NCBI RefSeq assembly: GCF_029906345.1
Contig: NZ_JARYGY010000001.1
Location: forward strand, 842,851 to 906,850
Direction of reading: 5' to 3'
Source: Aquimarina mycalae
GTDB lineage: Bacteria; Bacteroidota; Bacteroidia; Flavobacteriales; Flavobacteriaceae
Length of the DNA: 64,000 bases
The notes beneath the pieces are model-generated. The model saw nothing but the letters and a program-made list of their open reading frames with translations, made no database searches and had not been told where the DNA came from. This document shows, piece by piece, positions 1 through 7,690 of the stretch. The translations under genes and the position numbers were made by a program. Position 1 is the first letter of the stretch. Each line of letters begins with the position of its first letter.

Positions 1-739
1 ATACTGTTTTAATCCAACCCTTTTTATGTTTCTCATTGATTTCTTCAAAACTTGAATACTCAGCCTCTTCTCTTGTAAACAACTGAACGATTTTCATTCC
101 AGTAATTCGTTCTTGTACAAAAGAATTCAAATTAGAAACCTGAGTTCTAACCTCTTCGAAGGCCGTTTTCATTTTTTTCTGAAAAACCCTGGTTGCAAAT
201 ATTATAAAGGGTAACACAGCCAATACAATCAAAGTAAGTTGCCAGCTGTAATACAACATAAAACACAGGATAACGAACATTTTTAATAAGTCACTTATAA
301 TCACAAAAAGTCCCTGACTAAAAATACTAGCAATAGTTTCTATATCACTAACCGCTCGTGTAACCAGCCTTCCTACGGCTGATTTATCATAGTATTGTTT
401 CTTAAAACCTAACATATGATCAAAGAGATCTACCCTAAGATCCCTAATCACTTCCTGACCTAACCAATTCGCAAAATATATAAATAAGAATTGAAAAATC
501 ACCTCCAAAACCAGTACTCCAAGCATCAAACTGATATAATATACAATCAGTTCTCCATCTTTAGGAATAAAGCTTTTATCAATGGCTTGCTGTAATAAAA
601 GAGGTCTTAATATAGCAAGGGCAGATAATAATATTGCAGACAAGCTCACAAAATAAAAGGTAATTCGATAAGGATTAGTATAACCAATCAACCTACGAAA
701 CAATTTAAAATCAAATGCTTTACCGCTTTTTTCTGCCAT
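1..739 (-). CDS. ABC exporter, permease portion (partial, cut by left edge)
   Basis: This is the N-terminal 246 codons of an MsbA/BmrA-like half-transporter, which would export lipids or drugs across the inner membrane. The frame runs off the left edge, so the nucleotide-binding domain is not visible. Translation starts MAEKSGKAFDFKLF. Hydrophobic segments lie near residues 23-43, 65-90, 138-160 and 165-185. A GRLVTRAVSDIE stretch near residue 123 matches the conserved cytoplasmic loop of the ABC transmembrane type-1 fold. The start lies 2 bases after the truA stop, so the two are probably co-transcribed. The substrate cannot be told from this part. Confidence 0.85.
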   Translation of the reverse strand, partial: MAEKSGKAFDFKLFRRLIGYTNPYRITFYFVSLSAILLSALAILRPLLLQQAIDKSFIPKDGELIVYYISLMLGVLVLEVIFQFLFIYFANWLGQEVIRDLRVDLFDHMLGFKKQYYDKSAVGRLVTRAVSDIETIASIFSQGLFVIISDLLKMFVILCFMLYYSWQLTLIVLAVLPFIIFATRVFQKKMKTAFEEVRTQVSNLNSFVQERITGMKIVQLFTREEAEYSSFEEINEKHKKGWIKTV

Positions 740-741
740 AT

Positions 742-1488
742 TTAAGTAAGATAAATTGTCTTTGGATACTGGACTTCTGTTAAATATAAACCATGTGCTG
801 GCACAGAATATCCCGCTTTACTACGATCTTCGCTATGAATTATATCTATTAAGTCATTAAGATTTAGTTTATGCTCGCCGATTTCTAGTAGCGTGCCAAC
901 AATAGCTCTCACCATATTTCTAAGAAAGCGATTTGCAGAAATCCTAAAAACCAACACATCACCATTCATTTCCCAAATAGCTTCTGTGATATTACAATTA
1001 TACGTTTTTACATCGGTTTTAGACTTACTAAAACATTTAAAACTGGTATAGTTTAACAGTATTTTAGCAGCTTCATTCATCAGATCCACATCCAATTCTT
1101 TCTTTACAAAATAGGCGTTATGGATTTTAAAAGGATTCTTGGATAGGGTAATTATATATTCATAAGACCTACTTATGGCATCAAAACGAGCATGCGCATC
1201 TTCTTGCACCTTATCAATTTTTTGAATAGCAATTTCTGAAGGAAGAATTGAATTAAGTTTATATTTAAACTGAACAACATCCAAAACTTCCTCACTATCA
1301 AAATGAGCCATAATTTGCTTTGCATGAACTCCTGTATCTGTTCTTCCTGCTCCAACCACATCTGTTTTGACCCTTAACAAAATGGACAAAGATTTTTCTA
1401 AAACCTCTTGCACCGTGATAGCATTGGGTTGGCGTTGCCATCCATGATATGGAGTACCATTATATGAAAGTTCTAAAAAATATCTCAA
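742..1488 (-). CDS. truA: tRNA pseudouridine synthase A
   Basis: This enzyme makes pseudouridine at positions 38-40 in the anticodon arm of many tRNAs. At 248 aa it has normal TruA length. The catalytic motif GRTDTGVHA is at residues 48-56, with the nucleophile Asp51, and the N-terminal YNGTPYHGWQRQ is the usual TruA start region. A C-terminal stretch NRFLRNMVRAIVGTLLEIG is also typical of the family. It is the first gene of a short minus-strand pair with the ABC exporter, and is divergent from the phosphoesterase across about 120 bp that carries a good promoter -7 box. Confidence 0.96.
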   Translation of the reverse strand: MRYFLELSYNGTPYHGWQRQPNAITVQEVLEKSLSILLRVKTDVVGAGRTDTGVHAKQIMAHFDSEEVLDVVQFKYKLNSILPSEIAIQKIDKVQEDAHARFDAISRSYEYIITLSKNPFKIHNAYFVKKELDVDLMNEAAKILLNYTSFKCFSKSKTDVKTYNCNITEAIWEMNGDVLVFRISANRFLRNMVRAIVGTLLEIGEHKLNLNDLIDIIHSEDRSKAGYSVPAHGLYLTEVQYPKTIYLT

Positions 1489-1521
1489 CGCTTTATCCTA
1501 TTTTTGTTCAAAATCTGAGCG

Positions 1522-1529
1522 CAAATATA
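1522..1529 (-). promoter_or_regulatory. Promoter -7 box for truA-ABC exporter
   Basis: On the minus strand this reads TATATTTG, a perfect match to the Bacteroidota -7 consensus TAnnTTTG, 34 bases before the truA start codon. No clear TTG is seen at the -33 position, so only half of the promoter is supported. Confidence 0.45.
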
Positions 1530-1607
1530 CTTCATATAATATATATGTATAGTATTGTTTAATTTCGGTTTGCTTATAATATCATAAATCATTCTTATCT
1601 ACCAGTT

Positions 1608-2102
1608 TTGAAAAAAATACTGCTCCTAAGTGACACACATAGCTATATTGACGATCGAATATTACATTATGTAAAAGAAGCTGACGAAGTTTGGCATGCA
1701 GGAGATATAGGAGACTTAAAAGTTACGGATGCTATAGAAGCATTAAAACCACTACGCTGTGTTTATGGAAACATTGATAATGACAAGGCAAGAGTTAGTT
1801 TTCCTTTACATCAAAGATTTACCTGTGAAGGTGTTTCTGTATGGATTACACATATTGGAGGATACCCTCCTAAATATAATGTAAATACTAGAGATGAAAT
1901 CAGAAAAAATCCTCCTAAATTATTTATCTGTGGACACTCTCATATTTTAAAAGTAATACCAGACAATAAGAACGGATTACTACATATGAATCCTGGAGCT
2001 GCAGGAAAGCACGGATTTCATAAAGTAAGAACCATGCTAAGATTTACATTAGACAAAGGCAACATTGAAAACCTAGAAGTTATTGAGTTAGGAAAAAAAT
2101 AA
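1608..2102 (+). CDS. YfcE/MJ0936-type metallophosphoesterase
   Basis: This is a small (164 aa) calcineurin-like phosphoesterase, probably a metal-dependent phosphodiesterase with an unknown cellular substrate. The metal-binding motifs are present in order: SDTH at residues 8-11, HAGDIGD, YGNIDND, ITHIGGYPP and CGHSH. The start is TTG at 1608. No ATG is available upstream of the SDTH motif, and the frame begins MKKILLLSDTH as in its relatives, so the unusual start is well supported. Its last codons lie inside the hairpin at 2101-2130 that terminates the facing gene. Confidence 0.9.
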   Translation: MKKILLLSDTHSYIDDRILHYVKEADEVWHAGDIGDLKVTDAIEALKPLRCVYGNIDNDKARVSFPLHQRFTCEGVSVWITHIGGYPPKYNVNTRDEIRKNPPKLFICGHSHILKVIPDNKNGLLHMNPGAAGKHGFHKVRTMLRFTLDKGNIENLEVIELGKK

Positions 2103-2130
2103 GACTCGAAGTTGGCATACTTCGAGTCTT
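2101..2130 (-). terminator. Intrinsic terminator of the DUF4293 gene, overlapping the phosphoesterase stop
   Basis: A perfect 12-bp inverted repeat (2101-2112 with 2119-2130) has a 6-base loop. On the minus strand it is followed by A then seven T, a strong Rho-independent terminator. On the plus strand no T tract follows. The stem begins on the last two bases of the phosphoesterase stop codon. Confidence 0.8.
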
Positions 2131-2159
2131 AACGCACTAATACTACTAAGATTTTAGGT

Positions 2160-2570
2160 TTATCGTAATCGATCTACAGATTTTACGAGATTTTCATCCT
2201 TTCTAATAGCCTTGTTGGCCATCACTAATAAAACGATAGAAATAACAGGAATCAACATCCCAATACCTTTCTCCGAAACTTCAGTCTCTCCAGATAATGT
2301 TAGTGACCAATAAACAAATACTCCTAGTAAAATAAAGTTTAATAAGATATTGATACGCCCCAATACAAATTGAAGCTTTCTATTTTTAAACAAAAAAATA
2401 CTTGCCAAAGCCAATACAGCAGACCCAGCAAACATTCCTAATACCAAAAAATTGTTTTGGGGTAACAAAGTTTCTCCATTTTGATCAAGTCCATATGGTA
2501 ATATGGTAGAAACGCCACCCGAAAGTGCCATTACTAAAAACAGATAAATTGTTTGGATTCTTTGTATCAT
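2160..2570 (-). CDS. DUF4293 family four-helix membrane protein
   Basis: This is a 136-residue inner-membrane protein of unknown function with four hydrophobic segments near residues 7-24, 43-60, 73-88 and 101-117. The opening MIQRIQTIYLFLVMALSG is characteristic of the DUF4293 family, which I know only from Bacteroidota. It sits divergently from rho, an arrangement I recall as common in the phylum. A TATTTTTG -7 box lies on the minus strand at 2594-2601. No enzymatic motif is visible. Confidence 0.8.
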   Translation of the reverse strand: MIQRIQTIYLFLVMALSGGVSTILPYGLDQNGETLLPQNNFLVLGMFAGSAVLALASIFLFKNRKLQFVLGRINILLNFILLGVFVYWSLTLSGETEVSEKGIGMLIPVISIVLLVMANKAIRKDENLVKSVDRLR

Positions 2571-2655
2571 TGCCCCTACTTCTTTTGGAAAAGCAAAAAT
2601 AAGAGTTTCTTTTTATAATTATGTGTAAAAAATCAAAAATAAAGTCGTATACTTG

Positions 2656-2691
2656 CATCACAAATGATGTAACCCATTCTATTTAGGTTAC
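2656..2691 (+). promoter_or_regulatory. Tandem hairpins in the rho leader
   Basis: Two small inverted repeats lie back to back about 80-115 bases before rho: CATCA-CAAA-TGATG (2656-2669) and GTAACC with an 11-base loop and GGTTAC (2669-2691). They would form in the rho mRNA leader if transcription starts at the weak TATACTTG box at 2649-2656. Rho often controls its own synthesis in bacteria. A role here is inference only. Confidence 0.3.
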
Positions 2692-2770
2692 TTACCTTCA
2701 AAATAAAATTTTCCTAGAATTCTTCTTTAGAAAATTTAATACCAGAACTTAAATTATATAACAAATTTAA

Positions 2771-4420
2771 ATGTTAGAGATTTCTGAATTAAAAGCGAAA
2801 AAGCTTCCTGAGCTACAGGAAATTGCGAAAAATTTAAATGTACCTAAATTTCGCACCATGAAAAAATTAGACTTGGTCTATCAAATACTTGATTACCAAG
2901 CAGCAAACCCTAGTAAAGTAAAAGAGGTTATTACCGAGGAATCATCTGCGAAAGCCGAAACTGCTCCGCAAAAACCAAACCCTCGTCAAAAGAGACCTCG
3001 AACGAAAAAAACACAAAACCCGTCAAACCCCACTCATAAAAACGAGGCAAAAGCACCTGTAGAAAAAAACACCCCTTCCAAACAAGAACCCAGAGAAGCT
3101 AAACCAGCTAAAACTGAAGGAACTAACGAAAACAAAAAGCCTCAGAAAAAACAAGAGGAAAAAAAGGAAGAAAGAAAAGACAATCGTAACAGGAATAACG
3201 ATAAATCCCAAAACAAAAACCGTAACAATAAAAAAGAAAATAACGGAAATAGGGATAACGGAAATAGAGACAACAGAAATAGATATAAAGAACCTGATTA
3301 CGAATTCGATGCTATTATCCAAAGTGAAGGAGTATTAGACATTATGCAAGATGGATATGGTTTTTTAAGATCTAGTGACTATAACTATCTTTCTTCACCA
3401 GATGACATATATGTATCTCAATCGCAAATTAGACTTTTTGGACTTAAGACGGGTGACACAGTACTTGGACAAGTAAGACCTCCTAAAGAAGGTGAAAAGT
3501 ATTTCCCATTAATTAAGGTAAATAAAATTAACGGACTTGACCCACAAGTAGTGAGAGATAGAGTTTCTTTTGAGCATCTTACTCCACTTTTCCCTCAGGA
3601 AAAATTCAAATTAGCAGAGAGACAAAGCACCATCTCTACAAGAATAATGGACTTGTTTTCTCCAATAGGTAAAGGACAACGTGGTATGATTGTATCACAA
3701 CCTAAGACTGGTAAAACTATGCTACTTAAAGACGTAGCAAATGCTATCGCCGCGAACCATCCAGAAGTTTATCAAATGATTTTACTTATTGATGAACGCC
3801 CAGAAGAGGTTACAGATATGCAACGTAATGTGCGTGGAGAAGTTATAGCATCAACTTTTGACAAAGAAGCTCATGAGCACGTTAAAATAGCAAATATTGT
3901 ATTAGAAAAAGCAAAGCGATTGGTAGAGTGTGGTCATGATGTAGTGATTCTATTAGATTCTATTACACGTTTAGCAAGAGCATACAATACCGTACAACCT
4001 GCTTCTGGTAAGATTCTTAGTGGTGGTGTAGATGCTAACGCACTACACAAACCGAAACGTTTCTTTGGTGCCGCACGTAATATTGAAAATGGAGGTTCGT
4101 TAACTATTATTGCAACTGCATTAACAGAAACAGGCTCTAAAATGGATGAAGTTATTTTTGAGGAATTCAAAGGAACAGGTAATATGGAATTACAATTAGA
4201 TCGTAAAATTTCTAATCGTAGAATATTCCCTGCCATTGACCTTACATCTTCAAGTACAAGACGTGATGATATTTTGCTAGATGAAACCACTATTCAAAGA
4301 ATGTGGGTAATGCGTAAATATCTTGCAGACATGAACCCTGTAGAAGCTATGGAATTCATTAACGATCGTTTTAAACAAACAAGAAATAATGACGAGTTTC
4401 TTATTTCAATGAACGGATAA
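2771..4420 (+). CDS. rho: Transcription termination factor Rho
   Basis: This is the hexameric RNA helicase that terminates transcription. At 549 aa it is longer than E. coli Rho (419 aa) because of a low-complexity insertion at about residues 46-175, rich in Lys, Asn, Arg, Glu and Pro, with repeated NGNRDN-type units. The Rho_N domain is at residues 3-45 and the cold-shock RNA-binding domain at about 182-250 (DGYGFLRS). The Walker A motif PKTGKT is at 311-316, Walker B VVILLDS near 390, and [12 protein letters not shown] lies between them. Insertions of this kind are typical of Bacteroidota Rho. It is a single-gene unit followed by a terminator. Confidence 0.97.
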   Translation: MLEISELKAKKLPELQEIAKNLNVPKFRTMKKLDLVYQILDYQAANPSKVKEVITEESSAKAETAPQKPNPRQKRPRTKKTQNPSNPTHKNEAKAPVEKNTPSKQEPREAKPAKTEGTNENKKPQKKQEEKKEERKDNRNRNNDKSQNKNRNNKKENNGNRDNGNRDNRNRYKEPDYEFDAIIQSEGVLDIMQDGYGFLRSSDYNYLSSPDDIYVSQSQIRLFGLKTGDTVLGQVRPPKEGEKYFPLIKVNKINGLDPQVVRDRVSFEHLTPLFPQEKFKLAERQSTISTRIMDLFSPIGKGQRGMIVSQPKTGKTMLLKDVANAIAANHPEVYQMILLIDERPEEVTDMQRNVRGEVIASTFDKEAHEHVKIANIVLEKAKRLVECGHDVVILLDSITRLARAYNTVQPASGKILSGGVDANALHKPKRFFGAARNIENGGSLTIIATALTETGSKMDEVIFEEFKGTGNMELQLDRKISNRRIFPAIDLTSSSTRRDDILLDETTIQRMWVMRKYLADMNPVEAMEFINDRFKQTRNNDEFLISMNG

Positions 4421-4446
4421 ATACATACCATATAATATATAGGTAA

Positions 4447-4478
4447 CGGCTGCCATATTTTGGTAGCCGTTTTTTTTT
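4447..4478 (+). terminator. Intrinsic terminator of rho
   Basis: A 9-bp stem (4447-4455 with 4461-4469, one G-U pair) encloses a 5-base loop and is followed directly by a run of nine T. It starts 26 bases after the rho stop codon. Confidence 0.85.
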
Positions 4479-4594
4479 ACCAATTAACACAGATCTAACA
4501 CCTATATATTAGTAATTTTAGATTCAAAAAACTTTTTAAGTTGAAAGGTTTGTACCCAAATCAAGACTATTGATCTACAAAAAAACAATTCATT

Positions 4595-5266
4595 ATGAAG
4601 ACCATATTATATTGCATATTTAGTATTTCATTTTTATTAACTAGTTGCCAAGGCAATAGTCAAACTCATACTAAAGAGAATTCCACATCACAGCAAAAAA
4701 ACATAAAACCAGTTCAAACTGAATCAATTAATGGATTAGACCGAGCATATTTTGCTAGTGGCTGTTTTTGGTGTGTTGAAGCCATATATGAAAGTGTAAA
4801 AGGAGTAAAAGAAGTAACCTCAGGATATTCTGGAGGGCACACAAAAAACCCTACTTATGAATCCAGCAATACTGGTCGCACAGGACACGCAGAAGCAGTA
4901 GAAGTTTTATACGATCCAAGTATTATTTCTTTCTCAACTTTAGTAGACGTATACTTTGGATCGCAAAACCCTTCGCAAATAAACGGTCAAGGACCAGATA
5001 GAGGTTCACAATATCGATCTATCATATTCTTTCAGAATGAAGATCAAAAAAATATAATAACAAAAAAGAAGGATTTACTAGGCAAAACCCTAAACCGACA
5101 TATTGCCGCAGAAGTACTTCCGTTTCAGAAATTTTGGAAAGCCGAAGGATATCATCAAGATTATGAAAAAAGAAACCCATACAACAGATACATTCAGAAT
5201 GTTTCGATACCTAGATTAAGGCGTTTTCAAAAAAAATTCCCTGAATTAATACAAAACACCCATTAA
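4595..5266 (+). CDS. msrA: Peptide methionine (S)-S-oxide reductase, lipoprotein form
   Basis: MsrA reduces methionine-S-sulfoxide in oxidised proteins. The catalytic motif GCFWC is at residues 56-60, with Cys57 as nucleophile. GYSGGHTKNPTYE and the HAEAVEV and SQYRSIIF blocks are family hallmarks. The protein starts with a lipoprotein signal (LLTSC, Cys18), then a Ser/Gln/Lys linker, so the enzyme is expected to be anchored in the periplasm or outer membrane and to repair envelope proteins. No msrB is fused or adjacent. The resolving cysteines often found at the C-terminus are absent; the last residues are Thr-His. Confidence 0.95.
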   Translation: MKTILYCIFSISFLLTSCQGNSQTHTKENSTSQQKNIKPVQTESINGLDRAYFASGCFWCVEAIYESVKGVKEVTSGYSGGHTKNPTYESSNTGRTGHAEAVEVLYDPSIISFSTLVDVYFGSQNPSQINGQGPDRGSQYRSIIFFQNEDQKNIITKKKDLLGKTLNRHIAAEVLPFQKFWKAEGYHQDYEKRNPYNRYIQNVSIPRLRRFQKKFPELIQNTH

Positions 5267-5307
5267 TTCAGTTTCTCAACAATCACCTACATATTACCTC
5301 TATAAAC

Positions 5308-5347
5308 GACCATATTCTCATTAACTTCATACACTGAGAATATGGTC
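5308..5347. terminator. Perfect inverted repeat downstream of msrA
   Basis: GACCATATTCTCA at 5308-5320 is exactly repeated in reverse complement at 5335-5347, with a 14-base loop. It lies 42 bases after the msrA stop. Only a short T-rich stretch follows, so it is either a weak terminator or an mRNA 3' end stabiliser. Confidence 0.45.
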
Positions 5348-5682
5348 ATCTATTTCCGACGTACACATAATCCGTATAAAAAATAGGGGAAATTAACACC
5401 CTGTATATTCAACATAAAGCAGCCTGTTTTATTGAATTTTCAGATTTATTTAACATCTTAAGACTTTATTAAAAACTCACTTATCAAAATTAAACCCCTT
5501 ACATAAACATCTTACTATCAAAGTTCTATAAAAGAACATTGAATAAAAGTTTGCTTTTCGTGTTCGAAAAATATACTATGCATGCATAATTAATAATGTT
5601 AAATTATTGCAAAAAAACACTTCTAAAATATTCTCTAATATTCAGTAAGAAGTAGAAAAAAAAGTAAAATATATTCTGTTTT

Positions 5683-5730
5683 TTACAAACCGACTACAGG
5701 CCCTGTAAACACAACCCAAATCGGTTGTAA
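5683..5730. other. Nested two-stem structured element
   Basis: The outer stem pairs 5683-5693 with 5721-5730 (10 bp, one bulged A; ACCGA with TCGGT at its tip). An inner hairpin TACAG-GCC-CTGTA is at 5695-5707. It stands out in the surrounding A/T-only sequence and lies about 80 bases upstream of the promoter at 5807. It could be an operator, a small RNA segment or chance. Confidence 0.35.
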
Positions 5731-5806
5731 TACACAAAAAAATCGTTGAAAAACACAAATTGATCAAAAAAAAAGTGAATTTTTATACAAATAAAGTCAA
5801 AACAAG

Positions 5807-5837
5807 TTGTGTTTTTCATATTAATAACTTACTTTTG
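5807..5837 (+). promoter_or_regulatory. Promoter upstream of the SH3 protein gene
   Basis: TTG at 5807-5809 and TACTTTTG at 5830-5837 are separated by exactly 20 bases. This matches the Bacteroidota sigma-A pattern TTG-N19/20-TAnnTTTG. Transcription would start near 5843, giving a leader of about 330 bases before the ATG at 6172. Confidence 0.6.
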
Positions 5838-6002
5838 TTTATAGTTTAAGAGTTTTCAACTCAGTTAATTAATTAACAAGTTTGAAGTATTACTAAAGCA
5901 AATTAATTGTAACTAGCTGAAAAACAACATTTTAAACTAAAAAAAGTTCTTTAAAAAACTATGATTTTTAGCAAAAAAATAAGCTTTGTTAAAAAAAACA
6001 AA

Positions 6003-6034
6003 ATGCCCCCATAAAAGTTTGGCATGTTTTTTGA
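6003..6034 (+). promoter_or_regulatory. Terminator-like hairpin or sigma-54-like site in the SH3 leader
   Basis: ATGCC (6003-6007) pairs with GGCAT (6021-6025) and is followed by G and six T, like a small attenuator inside the leader. The same bases also read TTTGGCATG-N4-TTGAG (6018-6034), close to a sigma-54 -24/-12 element but with GA where GC is expected. The two readings cannot be told apart by eye. Confidence 0.3.
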
Positions 6035-6171
6035 GAATGAAATTTTTGAATAAAAACTTTTAAAAAATTATTTAAAGGAAGGATAAAAAAGCGAGAAAGG
6101 TTAATACCTTTTACAAATAACCCTAATCTGCTTTATTTTTGAATTTTAATTATGTAAACACAGAAAAGATT

Positions 6172-7341
6172 ATGAAATCAATTTTTACATTTATTTTACT
6201 ATTGGTGATGGCATCTGGGACTTCTTTTGCTCAAATTGAGTCTCTAGATCGATACTTAACGTCTACCGCCAAATTAGAATTAAGAACTGGACCAGGAGCA
6301 AACTTTGACATTATTGGAGAAATTCCTCAAGGAACTCAAGTATATGTTATTAGCTCAGGATATGGTGAATGGAGTACTGTACAGTACAAAAACGGAAATG
6401 GATTTGTATTAACAAATTTATTAGCCGAAGATAGTAGTATTGCTGAAGCTGAAAGAATTGCTAAAGCTGCTGAAGCTAGAAAGAATGCTGCTAGAATCGC
6501 TGCAGAACAAGCGATCAAAGCCGCTGAAGAAGCTAAAATTGCCGCTGCTGAAGCTGCAAGAAAAGCAATTGCAGATGCTGAAAAGGCACAAAGAGCTGCT
6601 GAAGCTGCTGCTGCTGCTGCTGCTGCTGAAGCTGATGCTGCAAATCAAAGTAAAAGTGCTGCCGAAAGAAGAAGACTTGCTGAGTTAGCAGAAACTCAAA
6701 GAGCTGTGGAAGAAGCAAGCAAAAGAACTTTAGGAAATACAAGAACAGCCTCTACTCCTATAGAGTCTAAGACTGCTTCTAATGGAAGTAATAGTAATAG
6801 AGCCGCTGCTGCTCCTTCTAAAGTAACAAGAGAAGATAAATTTGCTAATTGGGAGAAAAAGACATATAAGTCTGGTGCTACTCCTAAATCATTTAGCAAA
6901 TTCAAAGGAAAGTTTGAATACAAATTAGATAACTACCTTAAAATTGAAGTAGGTAAGAACACAGACGTTGTTGTTAAACTTATCAAAATGGGTAAAACTG
7001 AGAAAGATGATGAAACTGTAAGAATCGTATTTATTAACAGTAATCAAACTCAGTATATCAGAAACATTCCTGAAGGAGAGTACTACTGTGTTATTGCATA
7101 TGGTAAAGAATGGAAAGAAACAGAAGCAAAGAATGGAAGACGTCAAGGAACGTTTACAAAAAACGCTTTATATGAAAAAGATGGAGCTGTGTTAAACTAT
7201 AACACTATTAAGACTGAGCAAGGTATTAATGTTCCTTCTTACAGCTTATCTCTAGATCTTCTTCCTAACGGAACATTAGAGTATGGTAACAATACTTCTG
7301 ATGAAGATAAAATTACACCAGGAGATTTCAATGCATTCTAA
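6172..7341 (+). CDS. Secreted SH3 protein with alanine-rich coiled coil and C-terminal beta domain
   Basis: The product is 389 aa from the ATG at 6172, which gives a clean signal peptide (MKSIFTFILLLVMASG... cleaved after FAQ). An upstream in-frame TTG at 6139 would add 11 polar residues and is unlikely. After the signal comes a bacterial SH3 domain (about residues 22-75, LRTGPGANFDIIGEIPQGT). It is followed by an Ala/Glu/Lys-rich helix at about 80-195 resembling TolA, including eight consecutive Ala. A C-terminal domain (about 220-370) contains IRNIPEGEYYCVIAYGKEW. I recall that last domain from other flavobacterial SH3 proteins. It is probably a periplasmic or cell-wall-binding protein of unknown role, transcribed alone. 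Confidence 0.75.
   Translation: MKSIFTFILLLVMASGTSFAQIESLDRYLTSTAKLELRTGPGANFDIIGEIPQGTQVYVISSGYGEWSTVQYKNGNGFVLTNLLAEDSSIAEAERIAKAAEARKNAARIAAEQAIKAAEEAKIAAAEAARKAIADAEKAQRAAEAAAAAAAAEADAANQSKSAAERRRLAELAETQRAVEEASKRTLGNTRTASTPIESKTASNGSNSNRAAAAPSKVTREDKFANWEKKTYKSGATPKSFSKFKGKFEYKLDNYLKIEVGKNTDVVVKLIKMGKTEKDDETVRIVFINSNQTQYIRNIPEGEYYCVIAYGKEWKETEAKNGRRQGTFTKNALYEKDGAVLNYNTIKTEQGINVPSYSLSLDLLPNGTLEYGNNTSDEDKITPGDFNAF
6604..6627 (+). repeat. Perfect (GCT)8 triplet repeat
   Basis: Eight exact GCT units encode eight alanines in the coiled-coil segment of the SH3 protein. The flanks (6568-6603 and 6628-6663) are also rich in GCT/GCA. Slippage would change helix length without breaking the frame. 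Confidence 0.9.
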
Positions 7342-7411
7342 AAACTATCAAAGCATAGCTTAGAATACAAATAAAAAATATTTTATTATCACCAATAATA
7401 AATGTAAAAAC

Positions 7412-7443
7412 AAAAAGCATCAGCTTCTACGCTGATGCTTTTT
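7412..7443 (+). terminator. Intrinsic terminator of the SH3 protein gene
   Basis: A perfect 13-bp stem AAAAAGCATCAGC (7412-7424) pairs with GCTGATGCTTTTT (7431-7443) around a 6-base loop, with the T run as part of the stem base. It can work in both directions. Confidence 0.9.
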
Positions 7444-7620
7444 AGTTTTATGAAACATCCATGATATTCTGATCTTTATCGATATATCCATAACTGTGTA
7501 ATTAAATATTATTAACAAATCATCCCGTTTGGTAGCTTTTCAAAAACACATTCAGTTGCATAAAAACTAAAACAAAATCCTCATCCACATTATAGCTTTT
7601 CTGTATTTAAAACAATATCA

Positions 7621-7651
7621 AAAAAAACCTTTAGAGTGATTTTCTAAAGGT
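7621..7651 (-). terminator. Intrinsic terminator of ffh-folD
   Basis: A 9-bp stem (7627-7635 with 7643-7651) has a 7-base loop. On the minus strand it is followed by a run of T (A run at 7621-7627). It lies 40 bases beyond the folD stop. Confidence 0.8.
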
Positions 7652-7690
7652 TCTTTAATTTATTAAAACAATTTTAATTTTATATTTCTA

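Larger units (their letters stand above)
5267..6171 (+). other. 905-bp AT-rich non-coding region before the SH3 protein
   Basis: I see no convincing gene here. It contains a 13-bp perfect inverted repeat at 5308-5320/5335-5347 that could end msrA transcription but lacks a good T tract. There is also a structured GC-richer block at 5683-5730, a good promoter at 5807-5837, and a terminator-like hairpin at 6003-6032. If the promoter is right, the SH3 gene has a leader of about 330 bases. Confidence 0.6.
7342..7690. other. Convergent intergenic region with two terminators
   Basis: This 349-bp space between the SH3 protein and folD holds one terminator for each converging gene (7412-7443 and 7621-7651). 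I see no other gene or signal in between. Confidence 0.7.

Noticed and set aside
3023..3322. Antisense frame opposite the Rho insertion
   Set aside because: It is the complement of Lys/Asn/Glu-rich codons, giving Phe/Ser/Val-rich low-complexity sequence; this is a shadow of rho.
5578..5587. ATGCATGCAT palindrome
   Set aside because: It is a short self-complementary A/T-rich word with no further context, likely chance.
6018..6034. Sigma-54 promoter as a firm call
   Set aside because: The invariant GC of the -12 element is replaced by GA, and a hairpin with T run covers the same bases, so it is kept only as one of two readings.
6421..6742. Several long antisense or shifted frames giving poly-Leu, poly-Gln or poly-Ser
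   Set aside because: They come from the GCT-rich alanine codons of the SH3 protein read in other frames; there is no start context or family match.
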